Source: Psychroserpens sp041224425 (GTDB taxonomy: Bacteria > Bacteroidota > Bacteroidia > Flavobacteriales > Flavobacteriaceae). From it: a stretch of 64,000 nt of DNA. The notes below the pieces were generated by a model, which did not search any database, had not been told where the DNA came from, and saw only the letters and a program-made list of their open reading frames with translations. Location: NCBI RefSeq assembly GCF_041224425.1, contig NZ_JBGFGL010000067.1, positions 149,466 to 213,465 on the forward strand. Reading direction: 5' to 3'. The position numbers and the translations under genes were made by a program. This document shows positions 17,719 to 27,244 of the stretch, one piece after another. Position 1 is the stretch's first letter. Every line of letters starts with the position of its first letter.

Positions 17719-18398
17719 TTTTTGCGTTGAACCACTTCAAAAACTTTGTTTTCGTCGCATTTTAAGGTTTTGCTTGGGTATTTCAACAGAAGGGCATAGT
17801 CATGTGTGGCCATCAGAATGGTACGTCCATTTTTGTTGATACCACGTAATACTTCCATAACCTCAATACTGGTTTGAGGATCGAGGTTTCCTGTAGGCTC
17901 ATCGGCTAAAATCAATTCAGGCTCATTCAAAAGTGCCCTTGCAATGGCAATACGTTGTTGTTCACCTCCAGAAAGTTCGTGAGGAAATTTAAAGCCTTTG
18001 GTTTTCATGCCTACTTTATCAAGAACAGTGGCGATGCGTTCTGTGATTTCGGTCTTATCTTTCCAACCGGTTGCTTTTAATACAAATTCTAGGTTGCCGT
18101 TAACGGTTCTATCCGGAAGTAGCTTAAAATCTTGAAAAACGATTCCTAGCTTTCGTCTTAAAAAAGGAATGTCTTTTTCCTTTAATGTTTTTAAATCATA
18201 ATCTACTATGTGTCCTTCGCCTTCAGTTAGTTGTAAATCGCCATATAAGGTTTTCATGAAACTACTTTTGCCGCTTCCGGTTTTTCCGATCAGATACACA
18301 AAATCACCTTTTTTCATTTCGATATTCACATCAGACAGCACCATACTGTCACCTTGATAAATAGAGGCATTTTTCAGCTGTAAAATAGTTTCAGACAT
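17715..18398 (-). CDS. ftsE: Cell division ABC transporter ATPase FtsE
   Basis: A 227-residue ABC ATPase of FtsE size. Walker A is GKTGSGKSS (38-46), the Q-loop is VFQDFKLLPDRTV, the signature is LSGGEQQR (142-149), Walker B is LILADEPTGNLD, and the H-loop is ATHDYALL. The VFQDFKLLPDRTV stretch and the short length separate FtsE from LolD and other MacB-type ATPases, although those remain the alternative. FtsE with FtsX activates peptidoglycan hydrolases at the septum. No ftsX lies next to it here. Confidence 0.88.
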   Translation of the reverse strand: MSETILQLKNASIYQGDSMVLSDVNIEMKKGDFVYLIGKTGSGKSSFMKTLYGDLQLTEGEGHIVDYDLKTLKEKDIPFLRRKLGIVFQDFKLLPDRTVNGNLEFVLKATGWKDKTEITERIATVLDKVGMKTKGFKFPHELSGGEQQRIAIARALLNEPELILADEPTGNLDPQTSIEVMEVLRGINKNGRTILMATHDYALLLKYPSKTLKCDENKVFEVVQRKN

Positions 18399-18628
18399 AA
18401 AGCGGTTTTAAAATGTAAATGTATCATAAAATACCTTGAATTTCCAATTTTCCAAAATCAAATTATAAAAAGGGGTAATTGGTTTTGATTAACATAGTCA
18501 TAAACTAAAAACGTAACAAAATCGTATAATATCAATCCATTTAATAAGTCTGTGCATAATTATAGCACGATTATTGCGTTATAGATTTGAGATAATTTAT
18601 TTTTGACATCAATTAAAAATCGAACCTA

Positions 18629-21600
18629 ATGACTTTCAGAAAGCTGAGTGTTTATCTTGTGTTTTTCTGCTTTAGCCTAAGCATTCAAGCACAGCAATCC
18701 GCTACCTATACAAGTGATCTCGTTGATTATCAAAAAGCGTTAACACTATACAATAACAAGCAGTATCAAGCAGCACAATCATTATTTGAAACGCTAAAAC
18801 AGGAAGCTCCAAATGAAATCTTGGAATCCGATTGTGCGTATTACATTGCTAATTGTGCGGTACGCTTAAATCAAAAAAATGCGGATGACTTAATACAGGA
18901 TTTTGTGGATACCTATCCGACGAGCACCAAGCGAAATACTGCTTTTTTGGATGTTGGAGATTATTATTATGCCAATAACAAATATGCTTATGCCAGAAAA
19001 TGGTACGATAAGGTAGACGAAAATAGCGTGTCTCGATCTGAGCGTGATGCTTTTCATTTTAAATATGGTTACAGTTTGTACTCAACAGGGAATGAATCAG
19101 GAGCAAAATCGCATTTAAATCGTGTAGTCAACTCCAAGGAATATGGCTCACAAGCGAAGTATTACATTGGTTACATGGCTTATGAAGGTGACGATTATGA
19201 TACTGCTAACACGTATTTCGATCAAGTAAGTGATGAGGAAAAATACAAAGAAAAACTATCGTATTACCAAGCTGATTTGAATTTTAAATTAGGAAAGTTT
19301 GAAAAGGCAATCGAGTTGGCCAAAGAACAACTTGATAATAGCAGTCCGCAAGAACAATCAGAATTATCAAAAATTATTGGAGAGAGTTATTTCAATCTGG
19401 AACAATACGCAGAAGCACTTCCATACCTTAAGGCTTACAAAGGGAAAAGAGGAAAGTGGAACAATACGGACTATTATCAGTTAGGTTACACCTATTACAA
19501 ACAGAACGATTTTGAAAATGCTGTTTCAGAATTCAATAAAATAATTGACGGTAATAATGCAGTCGCTCAAAATGCCTATTACCATTTAGGGGAAAGCTAT
19601 ATCAATCTAGAAAAGAAGCAGGAAGCCTTGAATGCTTTCAGAAATGCCTCGCAGATGGATTATGATTTACAGATTCAGGAAGATGCTTGGCTTAATTATG
19701 CGAAAATAAGTTATGAGATTGGAAACCCTTATCAATCAGTTCCTCAAGTTCTTTCTGGATATTTGGAAAAGTACCCAAAAACTAGTTACAAGGAAGAGAT
19801 TGAAACACTTTTGATCGATTCGTACATTACTTCCAAAAACTATGAGGAAGCCTTAAAACTTTTAAAGTCGAAAACCAGTTTTGAAAATCGTTTAGCCTTT
19901 CAGAAAGTCGCCTTTTACAGAGGTATTGAAGTGTATAACGAGGGTAATTTTAATGAAGCAAAATCATTGTTTGAGTCTTCCATAAAAGAAGCTAAAGATC
20001 CTGTTTTTACAAGTAGGGCAACGTTTTGGAATGCTGAAACCGATTACCATCTCAATAATTTTGATGACGCTTTAATCGGATTTAAACAATTCAAACAACA
20101 AAGTGAGTCTTCAAATACAAGTGAAATCAATAACATTGATTACAATATTGCCTATACGTATTTCAAGTTGAAAAACTACGATCAGGCAACAACCCATTTT
20201 CAAGATTTCATCACGAATCATAAAGACGACAAGCTTCGATTGAATGATGCTTACTTGAGATTAGGCGATGGCTATTTTGTATCTACTAATTATAATAAGG
20301 CGATTCAATCTTATGAGCAGGCTATTGCCTTAAATGAAATCGAAGCCGATTATGCCACTTTCCAAAAGACGATGAGTTATGGCTATTTAGGACAAGCAGA
20401 TAATAAAATTAACGGATTGAATAGTTTTATTGCCGATTTTCCGCGTTCTGGACTTAGAGATGATGCATTATATGAATTGGCCAATTCTTATGTAAAATCC
20501 AATCAGGTAGATCAAGCCATGACTACTTACAATAAGTTGGTAGCCGAATACCCACAAAGTATTTTTGTATCTAAAACCTTACTAAGACAAGGACTAGCGT
20601 ATTACAATACCAATGATAATGAAAGGGCTTTGGGAAAATTCAAAAAAGTGGCAAAGGATTTTCCATCTACAGGTGAAGCCAATCAAGCAGTCGCGACTGC
20701 ACGATTGATTTATATTGATTTGGGTCGTGTAGATGAATATGCAACTTGGGTAAGAACACTCGATTATGTTGAAGTAACCGATGCCGAGTTGGATAATACA
20801 GCTTATTTGGCAGCAGAAAAGCAGTATTTAGACAACAATACAGATGCGGCTATTCGACAGTTCAATAAATACTTGAATGAATTTCCGAATGGATTGCATG
20901 CGCTTAATTCCCACTTTTACTTAGCGGAATTATACACCAAAAAAGAACTTTCTGAAAACGCACAACCACATTATGAATATGTGGTTGGTAAAGCAAAAAA
21001 CGAGTACACAGAACAATCGATCGTAAAATTATCTGAAATCTATCTGAACAATTCCAAATGGAATAAAGCCATTCCACTTTTAAAACGTTTGGAAAATGAA
21101 GCTGATTATCCTCAGAATGTCATTTATGCACAATCCAATTTAATGAATGCATACTACCAGCTCGAAAATTATAATGAGGCAACTGTATATGCTGAAAAAG
21201 CACTTGGTCATTCCAAAATTGATAACAAAATTAAAAGTGATGCCTATATCATTATAGCACGTTCGGCTATAAAAACTGGAGATGATACCAAGGCAAAATC
21301 CAACTACGCTAAGGTAGAAGCCACAGGTTCAGGTGCAGTGGTAGCTGAAGCCTTGTATTACAATGCCTATTTTAAAAACAAGGATGGAAATTACCAAAGC
21401 TCCAATACTGTAGTTCAAAAATTAGCTAAAGATTACAGTAGCTACAAATACTACAGTGCCAAAGGTTTGGTGGTTATGGCCAAAAACTTTGATGCACTAG
21501 GTGACGCCTTTCAAGCGACTTATATTTTGGAAAGTGTCATTTCAAATTTCACCCAATTTGATGATGTTGTCGAAGAGGCAAAATCAGAACTCAGTAGAAT

Positions 21601-21652
21601 TAAAGTTAAACAAGCCGAAACCAATGCCTCAGTTGAAACCGAACAAAATTAA
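18629..21652 (+). CDS. Large periplasmic TPR-repeat protein
   Basis: A 1007-residue exported protein with a signal peptide (about residues 1-21, ending IQAQQ) and tetratricopeptide repeats along almost its whole length. Units such as ALTLYNNKQYQAAQSLFETL, YQLGYTYYKQNDFENAVSEF and AYLRLGDGYFVSTNYNKAIQ alternate without any other domain. TPR solenoids bind partner proteins. The stop is 1 bp from the start of an outer-membrane barrel gene, so the two are cotranscribed and probably work together at the outer membrane. No catalytic role is expected, and the exact partner is unknown. Confidence 0.9.
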   Translation: MTFRKLSVYLVFFCFSLSIQAQQSATYTSDLVDYQKALTLYNNKQYQAAQSLFETLKQEAPNEILESDCAYYIANCAVRLNQKNADDLIQDFVDTYPTSTKRNTAFLDVGDYYYANNKYAYARKWYDKVDENSVSRSERDAFHFKYGYSLYSTGNESGAKSHLNRVVNSKEYGSQAKYYIGYMAYEGDDYDTANTYFDQVSDEEKYKEKLSYYQADLNFKLGKFEKAIELAKEQLDNSSPQEQSELSKIIGESYFNLEQYAEALPYLKAYKGKRGKWNNTDYYQLGYTYYKQNDFENAVSEFNKIIDGNNAVAQNAYYHLGESYINLEKKQEALNAFRNASQMDYDLQIQEDAWLNYAKISYEIGNPYQSVPQVLSGYLEKYPKTSYKEEIETLLIDSYITSKNYEEALKLLKSKTSFENRLAFQKVAFYRGIEVYNEGNFNEAKSLFESSIKEAKDPVFTSRATFWNAETDYHLNNFDDALIGFKQFKQQSESSNTSEINNIDYNIAYTYFKLKNYDQATTHFQDFITNHKDDKLRLNDAYLRLGDGYFVSTNYNKAIQSYEQAIALNEIEADYATFQKTMSYGYLGQADNKINGLNSFIADFPRSGLRDDALYELANSYVKSNQVDQAMTTYNKLVAEYPQSIFVSKTLLRQGLAYYNTNDNERALGKFKKVAKDFPSTGEANQAVATARLIYIDLGRVDEYATWVRTLDYVEVTDAELDNTAYLAAEKQYLDNNTDAAIRQFNKYLNEFPNGLHALNSHFYLAELYTKKELSENAQPHYEYVVGKAKNEYTEQSIVKLSEIYLNNSKWNKAIPLLKRLENEADYPQNVIYAQSNLMNAYYQLENYNEATVYAEKALGHSKIDNKIKSDAYIIIARSAIKTGDDTKAKSNYAKVEATGSGAVVAEALYYNAYFKNKDGNYQSSNTVVQKLAKDYSSYKYYSAKGLVVMAKNFDALGDAFQATYILESVISNFTQFDDVVEEAKSELSRIKVKQAETNASVETEQN

Positions 21653-21653
21653 A

Positions 21654-23375
21654 ATGATGAGTAACAAAATTTCATATAGCTTCCTAATTGTATTGGTCTT
21701 TGGAGTATTTACATCAACAGCTCAAGATCGACAAAAAGATACCATAGATACAGATGTGGTTAATGTTATCAAGCCATATACACCTACGATTTCCGATGCG
21801 TTTAAAATCAAGGAAACTCCAACAATTAACGATTCTACAACAGGAAAAAAGAAAGAGATTAAATATAATATATTTTCCATTCCTGTAGCTTCCACATTTA
21901 CTCCTGCTAAGGGGAAAGCAGCTAGTGTTGATAAGGAAAAACCTGTCAAATTATACGACAATTATGCGTCTTTAGGCGTTGGAACCTATACAACTATCTT
22001 GGGTGAAATATATTTAAACCACGAGTTGAGTAATACCGAACGTGTAGGTGGTTATTTTAGCCATCACTCGTCAGCTGGCGATATTGAAGGCATTAATTTT
22101 GACAACAATTTTTCTGAAACAGGTCTTAATGCACATTACAGTCAGAAGCTAAGTGATTATGCTTGGAAGGTTGAAGGAGGTTTTCAACTCCAATCCTTTA
22201 ATTGGTATGGTGTACCAGACCAAAGTATAGACCGATTTGATGTCGATCATTCATTCTACACAGCGAATGTTGGTGGTCAAGTTACGTTCGAAGATGCCAT
22301 CATTGATAATGTTAATGTATTGTATAGACGCTTTGGTGATGATCAGGATTCTGGTGAAAATCGATTTGTTATAAGTTCAGGGTTTGATATACCTGTAGCC
22401 GATGAAAACATTAATACTGAAGTTACCATAGATTATATTGGTGGGTCATTTGATCGCAGTTATTTAATTGATGAAGAATTAAATTACGGTAATATCAATG
22501 TCGGAATTGCGCCAAGCTATCAAATGACACAAGATGACTTAACTGTAAATGTGGGCGCGCAACTGGTTTATTTCAATGATATTGAAAACAGTAAAAATAA
22601 GTTGTTTATTTATCCAAATGTGACAGCATCCTATCGTTTGGTAGACGAAATCATGATTGCCTATGCTGGAATTGAAGGCGGATTGATACAAAATTCCTAT
22701 TACCAATTTGCTCAAGACAATCCGTTTGTATCACCTACACTTTTCGTAGCACCAACAGATCAGGTATACAATGCATCTATCGGACTTAAAGGGCGTTTGT
22801 CAAATAATTTGAGTTATAATGTTAGCGGTCATTATATGGCTGATAATAATAAAGCCTTGTTTAAAAGTAATCCGTTATTGGGTACTGCTGAAGAAAACTA
22901 TCAATTTGGAAACTCTTTGGGTGTTGTTTATGATGATGTCACCACTTATTCCGTTGCAGGAGCCTTAAACTTCGATGTGAATAGAAACTTTAAGTTGGCA
23001 TTAAAAGCACAGTATTTTGGGTATAGCACAGATGTAGAGGCTGAAGCTTGGAACTTACCAGATATTGAAGCGTCCTTGTTTCTAGATTATCAAATAGATG
23101 AACATTGGTTTGCAGGCGCCAATCTCTTTTTTGTAGGTGAGAGAAAAGACCAGTTTGCCATAGAGCAAAGCTTCTTTCCAGTTGATGATCCAATGACTGT
23201 AACTTTAGATAGTTTTTTTGACATCAATGCTCATGTTGGCTATAAGATTAATAGTCAGTGGTCGGTATTTGCTAAAGCCAACAATATTGCCAATCAAGAT
23301 TATCAACGTTGGATGAACTATCCAGTTCAAGGCATTCAATTTTTAGCAGGAACAACTTATCAGTTTGATTTTTGA
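21654..23375 (+). CDS. Outer-membrane beta-barrel (TonB-dependent-receptor-like, no plug)
   Basis: A 573-residue outer-membrane protein with a signal peptide (MSNKISYSFLIVLVFGVFTS to AQD). A short periplasmic segment (DVVNVIKPYTPTISDAFKIK) precedes a long run of amphipathic beta strands. The C-terminus has NIANQDYQRWMNYPVQG and ends YQFDF, a terminal aromatic typical of barrels. The strand pattern resembles the barrel half of TonB-dependent receptors, but no plug domain is seen. An upstream ATG at 21501 would lie inside the TPR gene, so I start at 21654, directly before the signal peptide. It is paired with the TPR protein. Confidence 0.85.
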   Translation: MMSNKISYSFLIVLVFGVFTSTAQDRQKDTIDTDVVNVIKPYTPTISDAFKIKETPTINDSTTGKKKEIKYNIFSIPVASTFTPAKGKAASVDKEKPVKLYDNYASLGVGTYTTILGEIYLNHELSNTERVGGYFSHHSSAGDIEGINFDNNFSETGLNAHYSQKLSDYAWKVEGGFQLQSFNWYGVPDQSIDRFDVDHSFYTANVGGQVTFEDAIIDNVNVLYRRFGDDQDSGENRFVISSGFDIPVADENINTEVTIDYIGGSFDRSYLIDEELNYGNINVGIAPSYQMTQDDLTVNVGAQLVYFNDIENSKNKLFIYPNVTASYRLVDEIMIAYAGIEGGLIQNSYYQFAQDNPFVSPTLFVAPTDQVYNASIGLKGRLSNNLSYNVSGHYMADNNKALFKSNPLLGTAEENYQFGNSLGVVYDDVTTYSVAGALNFDVNRNFKLALKAQYFGYSTDVEAEAWNLPDIEASLFLDYQIDEHWFAGANLFFVGERKDQFAIEQSFFPVDDPMTVTLDSFFDINAHVGYKINSQWSVFAKANNIANQDYQRWMNYPVQGIQFLAGTTYQFDF

Positions 23376-23472
23376 TTTCTGAAGTTATTTCAGAATGAAA
23401 TTTTTAATACAAAGCATTGGTTTTTTATTTAAAACTGATGCTTTTTGTATTTTTAGCCTATAAATTATTTCC

Positions 23473-25113
23473 ATGAAAAAATTCAGCCTTCTTTTATTGC
23501 TATTTGTACTCTTCTCTTGTACTGATGAAAAACAAATGGTCGATACCATTGTTTTTAATGCTAATGTTTACACGGTTGATGAGACGTTTAGCAAAGCACA
23601 GGCTTTTGCAGTTAAAGACGGTAAGTTTGTTGAAATAGGTACTTCCGAAGACATTCAAAATAAATATACTTCTGAAAACATTCTTGATGCTCAAGGAAAA
23701 ACCGTTTTACCTGGATTGATAGATGCACACGCTCACTTCCTAACCTTAGGACAAATACAAAAGCAGGTCAATTTGGTTGGTGTCAAAAGTTTTGAGGATA
23801 TGATAAAGCGTGTTTTGGATTTCCAGGAAAAACATCAAATGCCTTTTATTAAGGGTAGAGGTTGGGACCAAAATGATTGGGAGGATAAAGATATGCCAGA
23901 CAATACCATTTTGAATCGATTATTTCCAAATACACCTGTAGCATTAACGCGCATTGATGGTCATGCTTCCTTTTGTAATCAAGCAGCTTTAGATTTGGGC
24001 AATGTCACAGTAAATAGTACTATTGATGGTGGTGAAGTAGAGGTTAAAAATGGAAAGTTAACAGGTATTTTGTTGGATAATGCTGAACAGTTGGTGATGA
24101 ATAATTGGCCTGATTTTGAAAAAGAACAACTTATTGAAGCCTTGTTGGCTGCTCAAAACATATGTTTTGAAAATGGCTTGACCACCATTTCTGATGCTGG
24201 ACCAGATATATTTACCTCACCTTGGATTGAAACCATTGACCTTATCGATAGTTTGCAAAGAACAGGTGATTTAAAGATTCGAATGTATATGATGGTTCCT
24301 GGAACAAAACCAAATCTAGATCATTTTTTAGCCAAAGGAACTTACAAGACCGAACGACTCAATGTGCGCTCTTTTAAGTTTTATGCCGATGGTGCTTTAG
24401 GTTCAAGAGGTGCCCTATTGCGTGAACCATATTCTGATAGACAGCATTCACATGGATTACCTGTTATGTCTTTGGAACACATCAAAGAATCGGCAGAGCG
24501 AATCGCTGATTCTGAGTTTCAAATGAATACACATGCCATTGGAGATTCAGCAAATCATGTCGTATTGGAAACCTATTCTAAAGTTTTGAAAGGAAATAGA
24601 GATCGACGTTGGCGTATTGAACATGCCCAAGTGGTATCGCCTGAAGATTTTGACTATTTCAAAACTATATTGCCTTCTATTCAACCAACGCATGCTACAA
24701 GTGATATGTATTGGGCTGAAGACCGATTGGGAAATGAACGGATTAAAGGCGCTTATGCCTATAAAAAATTATTGAATGCTTATGGAAAAGTTGCTTTCGG
24801 AACTGATTTTCCTGTAGAACAGGTAAGTCCGTTCTTGACGTTTTACGCGGCAGTGACACGACAAGATTTGAAACAATATCCTAAAGACGGCTTTCAAAGT
24901 GAGGATGCTTTGAGTAGAGAGGAAGCTTTAAAAGGAATGACAATTTGGGCCGCGTATTCCAATTTTGAGGAAAACGAAAAAGGCAGTATTGAAGTTGGTA
25001 AATTAGCTGATTTTGTTATATTGGATAAAGATATTATGACCATTGAAGCCATTGAAATTCCTAAGACAAAAGTAGAATATACCTATGTCAATGGTGAGGC
25101 GCAACAATTCTAG
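23473..25113 (+). CDS. Amidohydrolase family lipoprotein (YtcJ-like)
   Basis: A 546-residue metal-dependent amidohydrolase of the YtcJ/Amidohydro_3 group. The N-terminus is a lipoprotein signal with lipobox LFSC (C16). Metal-binding motifs include DAHAHF (H86, H88), the FYADGALGSRGA segment, NTHAIGDSAN, RIEHAQ and GTDFPVE. Members hydrolyse amide or related bonds in small molecules; the substrate cannot be predicted. Export as a lipoprotein means it acts in the periplasm or on the surface. The 3' end overlaps the convergent methyltransferase by 26 bp. Confidence 0.9.
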   Translation: MKKFSLLLLLFVLFSCTDEKQMVDTIVFNANVYTVDETFSKAQAFAVKDGKFVEIGTSEDIQNKYTSENILDAQGKTVLPGLIDAHAHFLTLGQIQKQVNLVGVKSFEDMIKRVLDFQEKHQMPFIKGRGWDQNDWEDKDMPDNTILNRLFPNTPVALTRIDGHASFCNQAALDLGNVTVNSTIDGGEVEVKNGKLTGILLDNAEQLVMNNWPDFEKEQLIEALLAAQNICFENGLTTISDAGPDIFTSPWIETIDLIDSLQRTGDLKIRMYMMVPGTKPNLDHFLAKGTYKTERLNVRSFKFYADGALGSRGALLREPYSDRQHSHGLPVMSLEHIKESAERIADSEFQMNTHAIGDSANHVVLETYSKVLKGNRDRRWRIEHAQVVSPEDFDYFKTILPSIQPTHATSDMYWAEDRLGNERIKGAYAYKKLLNAYGKVAFGTDFPVEQVSPFLTFYAAVTRQDLKQYPKDGFQSEDALSREEALKGMTIWAAYSNFEENEKGSIEVGKLADFVILDKDIMTIEAIEIPKTKVEYTYVNGEAQQF

Positions 25114-25795
25114 CCAAATAATCAAAATGCTCACCATCCATAACTTTTTCACATTCTAAACCAACAGTTTCGCAAGCTAATTTGAGACGATCAAAATCGA
25201 GATATAGCCATTTCATTGGGTCTTCAGATTCTCCTTTGTAACTGATATAATAGTCCAGTTCTCCATAGTAGTCTGCATTGGTGTCCATCCAAATTCCACC
25301 ATCGTCATCTTCATACATATATTGAATATCTGAAGAATCTATAAGTATCTGTCCATTAGGATTCAGAAGCGATTTTAGATGCTTTAGGTGTTGAGATACT
25401 TGATTGAGGGTTTGAAAAATACCAGTACCATTCATAAGTATTAATATCGTATCAAAGGTTTCGGTTTCAGCTAGAATAGAAACCATTTCAACATGCTCCA
25501 ATCCACGCGCCTTAGCAACAAAAATAGCACCTTCGGAAATATCAATGCCTTTTACAGTCAGTCCTTTTTTTTGTAGATATAACGCATGGCTTCCAGAACC
25601 GCATCCAACATCTAATACAGATCCTTTAGCCAAATCCAATGCCTTCTGTTCAAGTTTGGGCATGTCTTTATAGGTTCTGAATAAATAGGGAAGAGGTAAT
25701 GTGTCTTCTTCAGAAATACTAGTAGAAGTGATGATATCTTCGGTATAATTATTGTTGTGATAGTCGCGTAAAGCTTTACCAAAAACATCCTTCAT
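25088..25795 (-). CDS. Class I SAM-dependent methyltransferase
   Basis: A 235-residue methyltransferase with motif I LDVGCGSGSH (61-70), the acidic loop VKGIDISEGAI and a post-I region ETFDTILILMNGTGIF. The fold is a plain class I Rossmann domain without an added targeting domain. The acceptor is unknown; a small molecule is likely, because no RNA- or protein-binding domain is present. It is divergent from the YkgJ-type gene at 25839, with only 43 bp between the two starts. Confidence 0.88.
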   Translation of the reverse strand: MKDVFGKALRDYHNNNYTEDIITSTSISEEDTLPLPYLFRTYKDMPKLEQKALDLAKGSVLDVGCGSGSHALYLQKKGLTVKGIDISEGAIFVAKARGLEHVEMVSILAETETFDTILILMNGTGIFQTLNQVSQHLKHLKSLLNPNGQILIDSSDIQYMYEDDDGGIWMDTNADYYGELDYYISYKGESEDPMKWLYLDFDRLKLACETVGLECEKVMDGEHFDYLARIVAPHH

Positions 25796-25826
25796 AATCT
25801 GAGTTTAAAAGCAGTGATTAATATCT

Positions 25827-25834
25827 TATTTTTG
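25827..25834 (+). promoter_or_regulatory. -7 element that would give a leaderless mRNA
   Basis: TATTTTTG matches the Bacteroidota -7 consensus and ends 4 bp before the ATG at 25839. Transcription starting the usual few bases downstream would begin at or next to the start codon. The -33 element is not obvious. Confidence 0.4.
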
Positions 25835-25838
25835 TAGT

Positions 25839-26333
25839 ATGCAAGATTTCATAAACCATCTTCCAAAACTAGCCAAAGATAAGCATAAGGAAAATAAAAC
25901 TTTCTTTAGTAAGCTAAAAAGAAAGCCGCCAAAGCAATTAGATTATGTGATGCAGGAACTTCATGAGGCTGAATTTGAGCGAACCGATTGTTTAGAATGT
26001 GCCAATTGCTGCAAAACAACAGGACCACTTTTCACGATGAAAGATATTGAACGCATATCGAAATCTTTTAAAATGAAGCCACAGCAGTTTATTGAGTCCT
26101 ATTTGCGAATTGATGAGGATAAGGATTATGTACTACAAACGGTTCCGTGTACGTTTTTAGGTGAAGATAATTATTGTTCTATTTACGATGTAAGGCCTAA
26201 AGCTTGTCGTGAATTTCCGCATACAGACCGAAAGAAATTTCAGCAAATAGGCAACTTGACCATGAAAAATGTAGCGATTTGCCCAGCTGCCTATAATATA
26301 GTTGAAGCGATGAAAGCTCGTATAAAATTGTAA
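25839..26333 (+). CDS. YkgJ-family cysteine cluster (metal-binding) protein
   Basis: A 164-residue protein of the YkgJ/CxxCxxCC family. The cluster DCLECANCCKTTGP gives C51, C54, C57 and C58. VPCTFLGEDNYCSIYDVRP gives C104 and C113, and KACREFPH and AICPA add C123 and C148. Eight conserved cysteines suggest a zinc or iron-sulfur site. The biochemical role of the family is not settled. The gene is followed 10 bp later by an exported protein on the same strand. Confidence 0.9.
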   Translation: MQDFINHLPKLAKDKHKENKTFFSKLKRKPPKQLDYVMQELHEAEFERTDCLECANCCKTTGPLFTMKDIERISKSFKMKPQQFIESYLRIDEDKDYVLQTVPCTFLGEDNYCSIYDVRPKACREFPHTDRKKFQQIGNLTMKNVAICPAAYNIVEAMKARIKL

Positions 26334-26343
26334 TTAATCTCAT

Positions 26344-27240
26344 ATGAAGAAACTAGTGTTTTCAGTTGTTTTGTGCCTTGGAATGATAGCAAATGTTCTG
26401 TCACAAGATTGGATGACCTCTCTTGAAGTTGCTAAAAGTTTAGGGCTGGTTCAAAACAAACTACTCTTTGTTATTTGGGAAGATGCCTATTATAATCCGT
26501 ATCCTGTACTTATTAAGGATGCCAAAGGAAATGCTGTGGTTGAGGACATGCTATCTAACGATAGTCTAAATGAAGCGATATGGAAACATTTTGTGCCAGT
26601 TGTGCTGAGTGAGTCAAGATATGAAGAGTTGCTTAATGACATAAAAGACAAACGGCCACAATCATATATTGATAAGTTCAATGATGATAGTATCAAAATC
26701 ATGGATGTCAATGGTAATATTCTCAATACAAAAGTAGAGTACTATGATTATCTCGATATTGTAAAATTTATAGTGAAATATGCTTTGGATACCAGTTATC
26801 TTCAAGCAGAATTAATGAATTTCAGAACACAAAAAGATTTCAATACCACCTTTAGATTGGCGTCAAAATATATGGACTTTTCAGTTTTGGTCAGTAAAGA
26901 TTTAAGGAAAGAAGTATTGCAGTTATCTGATTTTTATCTAAGAGATGCTAAAGATTTTATTTCTGAAGAAGCCAATGAAGTCCGTACAGAGTTAGCCCAA
27001 AAAGTAGAATTACTAAACTTTAAACAGGAATTAATTCTCAATAATCCCCGTAAAGTTTTACGACGTCTTAAAAAAATTGAATCATCAACTATTGCTTCTT
27101 CTAATGAAGAGCTTTGGGCATTTTTGCATTACACGGCTTATCTGTTGCTTAAAGACGAATCGAATGCAAGTGTATGGAGAACTAAAGTTTCTTTAGTAAA
27201 TTTGAAAAAGGCAAACATGATTGTAAACATTAATTCCTGA
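26344..27240 (+). CDS. Exported protein of unknown function
   Basis: A 298-residue protein with a signal peptide (MKKLVFSVVLCLGMIANVLS) and no other cysteine. The early segment QNKLLFVIWEDAYYNPYPVL looks like the strand and active-site region of a thioredoxin-like fold in which the usual CxxC is absent, but this is only a visual impression. The rest is helical. It lies 10 bp after the YkgJ-type gene and 4 bp before the sterol-desaturase gene, so it is in an operon with both. No function is proposed. Confidence 0.75.
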   Translation: MKKLVFSVVLCLGMIANVLSQDWMTSLEVAKSLGLVQNKLLFVIWEDAYYNPYPVLIKDAKGNAVVEDMLSNDSLNEAIWKHFVPVVLSESRYEELLNDIKDKRPQSYIDKFNDDSIKIMDVNGNILNTKVEYYDYLDIVKFIVKYALDTSYLQAELMNFRTQKDFNTTFRLASKYMDFSVLVSKDLRKEVLQLSDFYLRDAKDFISEEANEVRTELAQKVELLNFKQELILNNPRKVLRRLKKIESSTIASSNEELWAFLHYTAYLLLKDESNASVWRTKVSLVNLKKANMIVNINS

Positions 27241-27244
27241 ATTT

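Noticed and set aside
21501..21653. Upstream start for the outer-membrane barrel gene
   Set aside because: It would lie inside the TPR gene, and the translated part is basic and unlike a signal peptide; a clear signal peptide begins at 21654.
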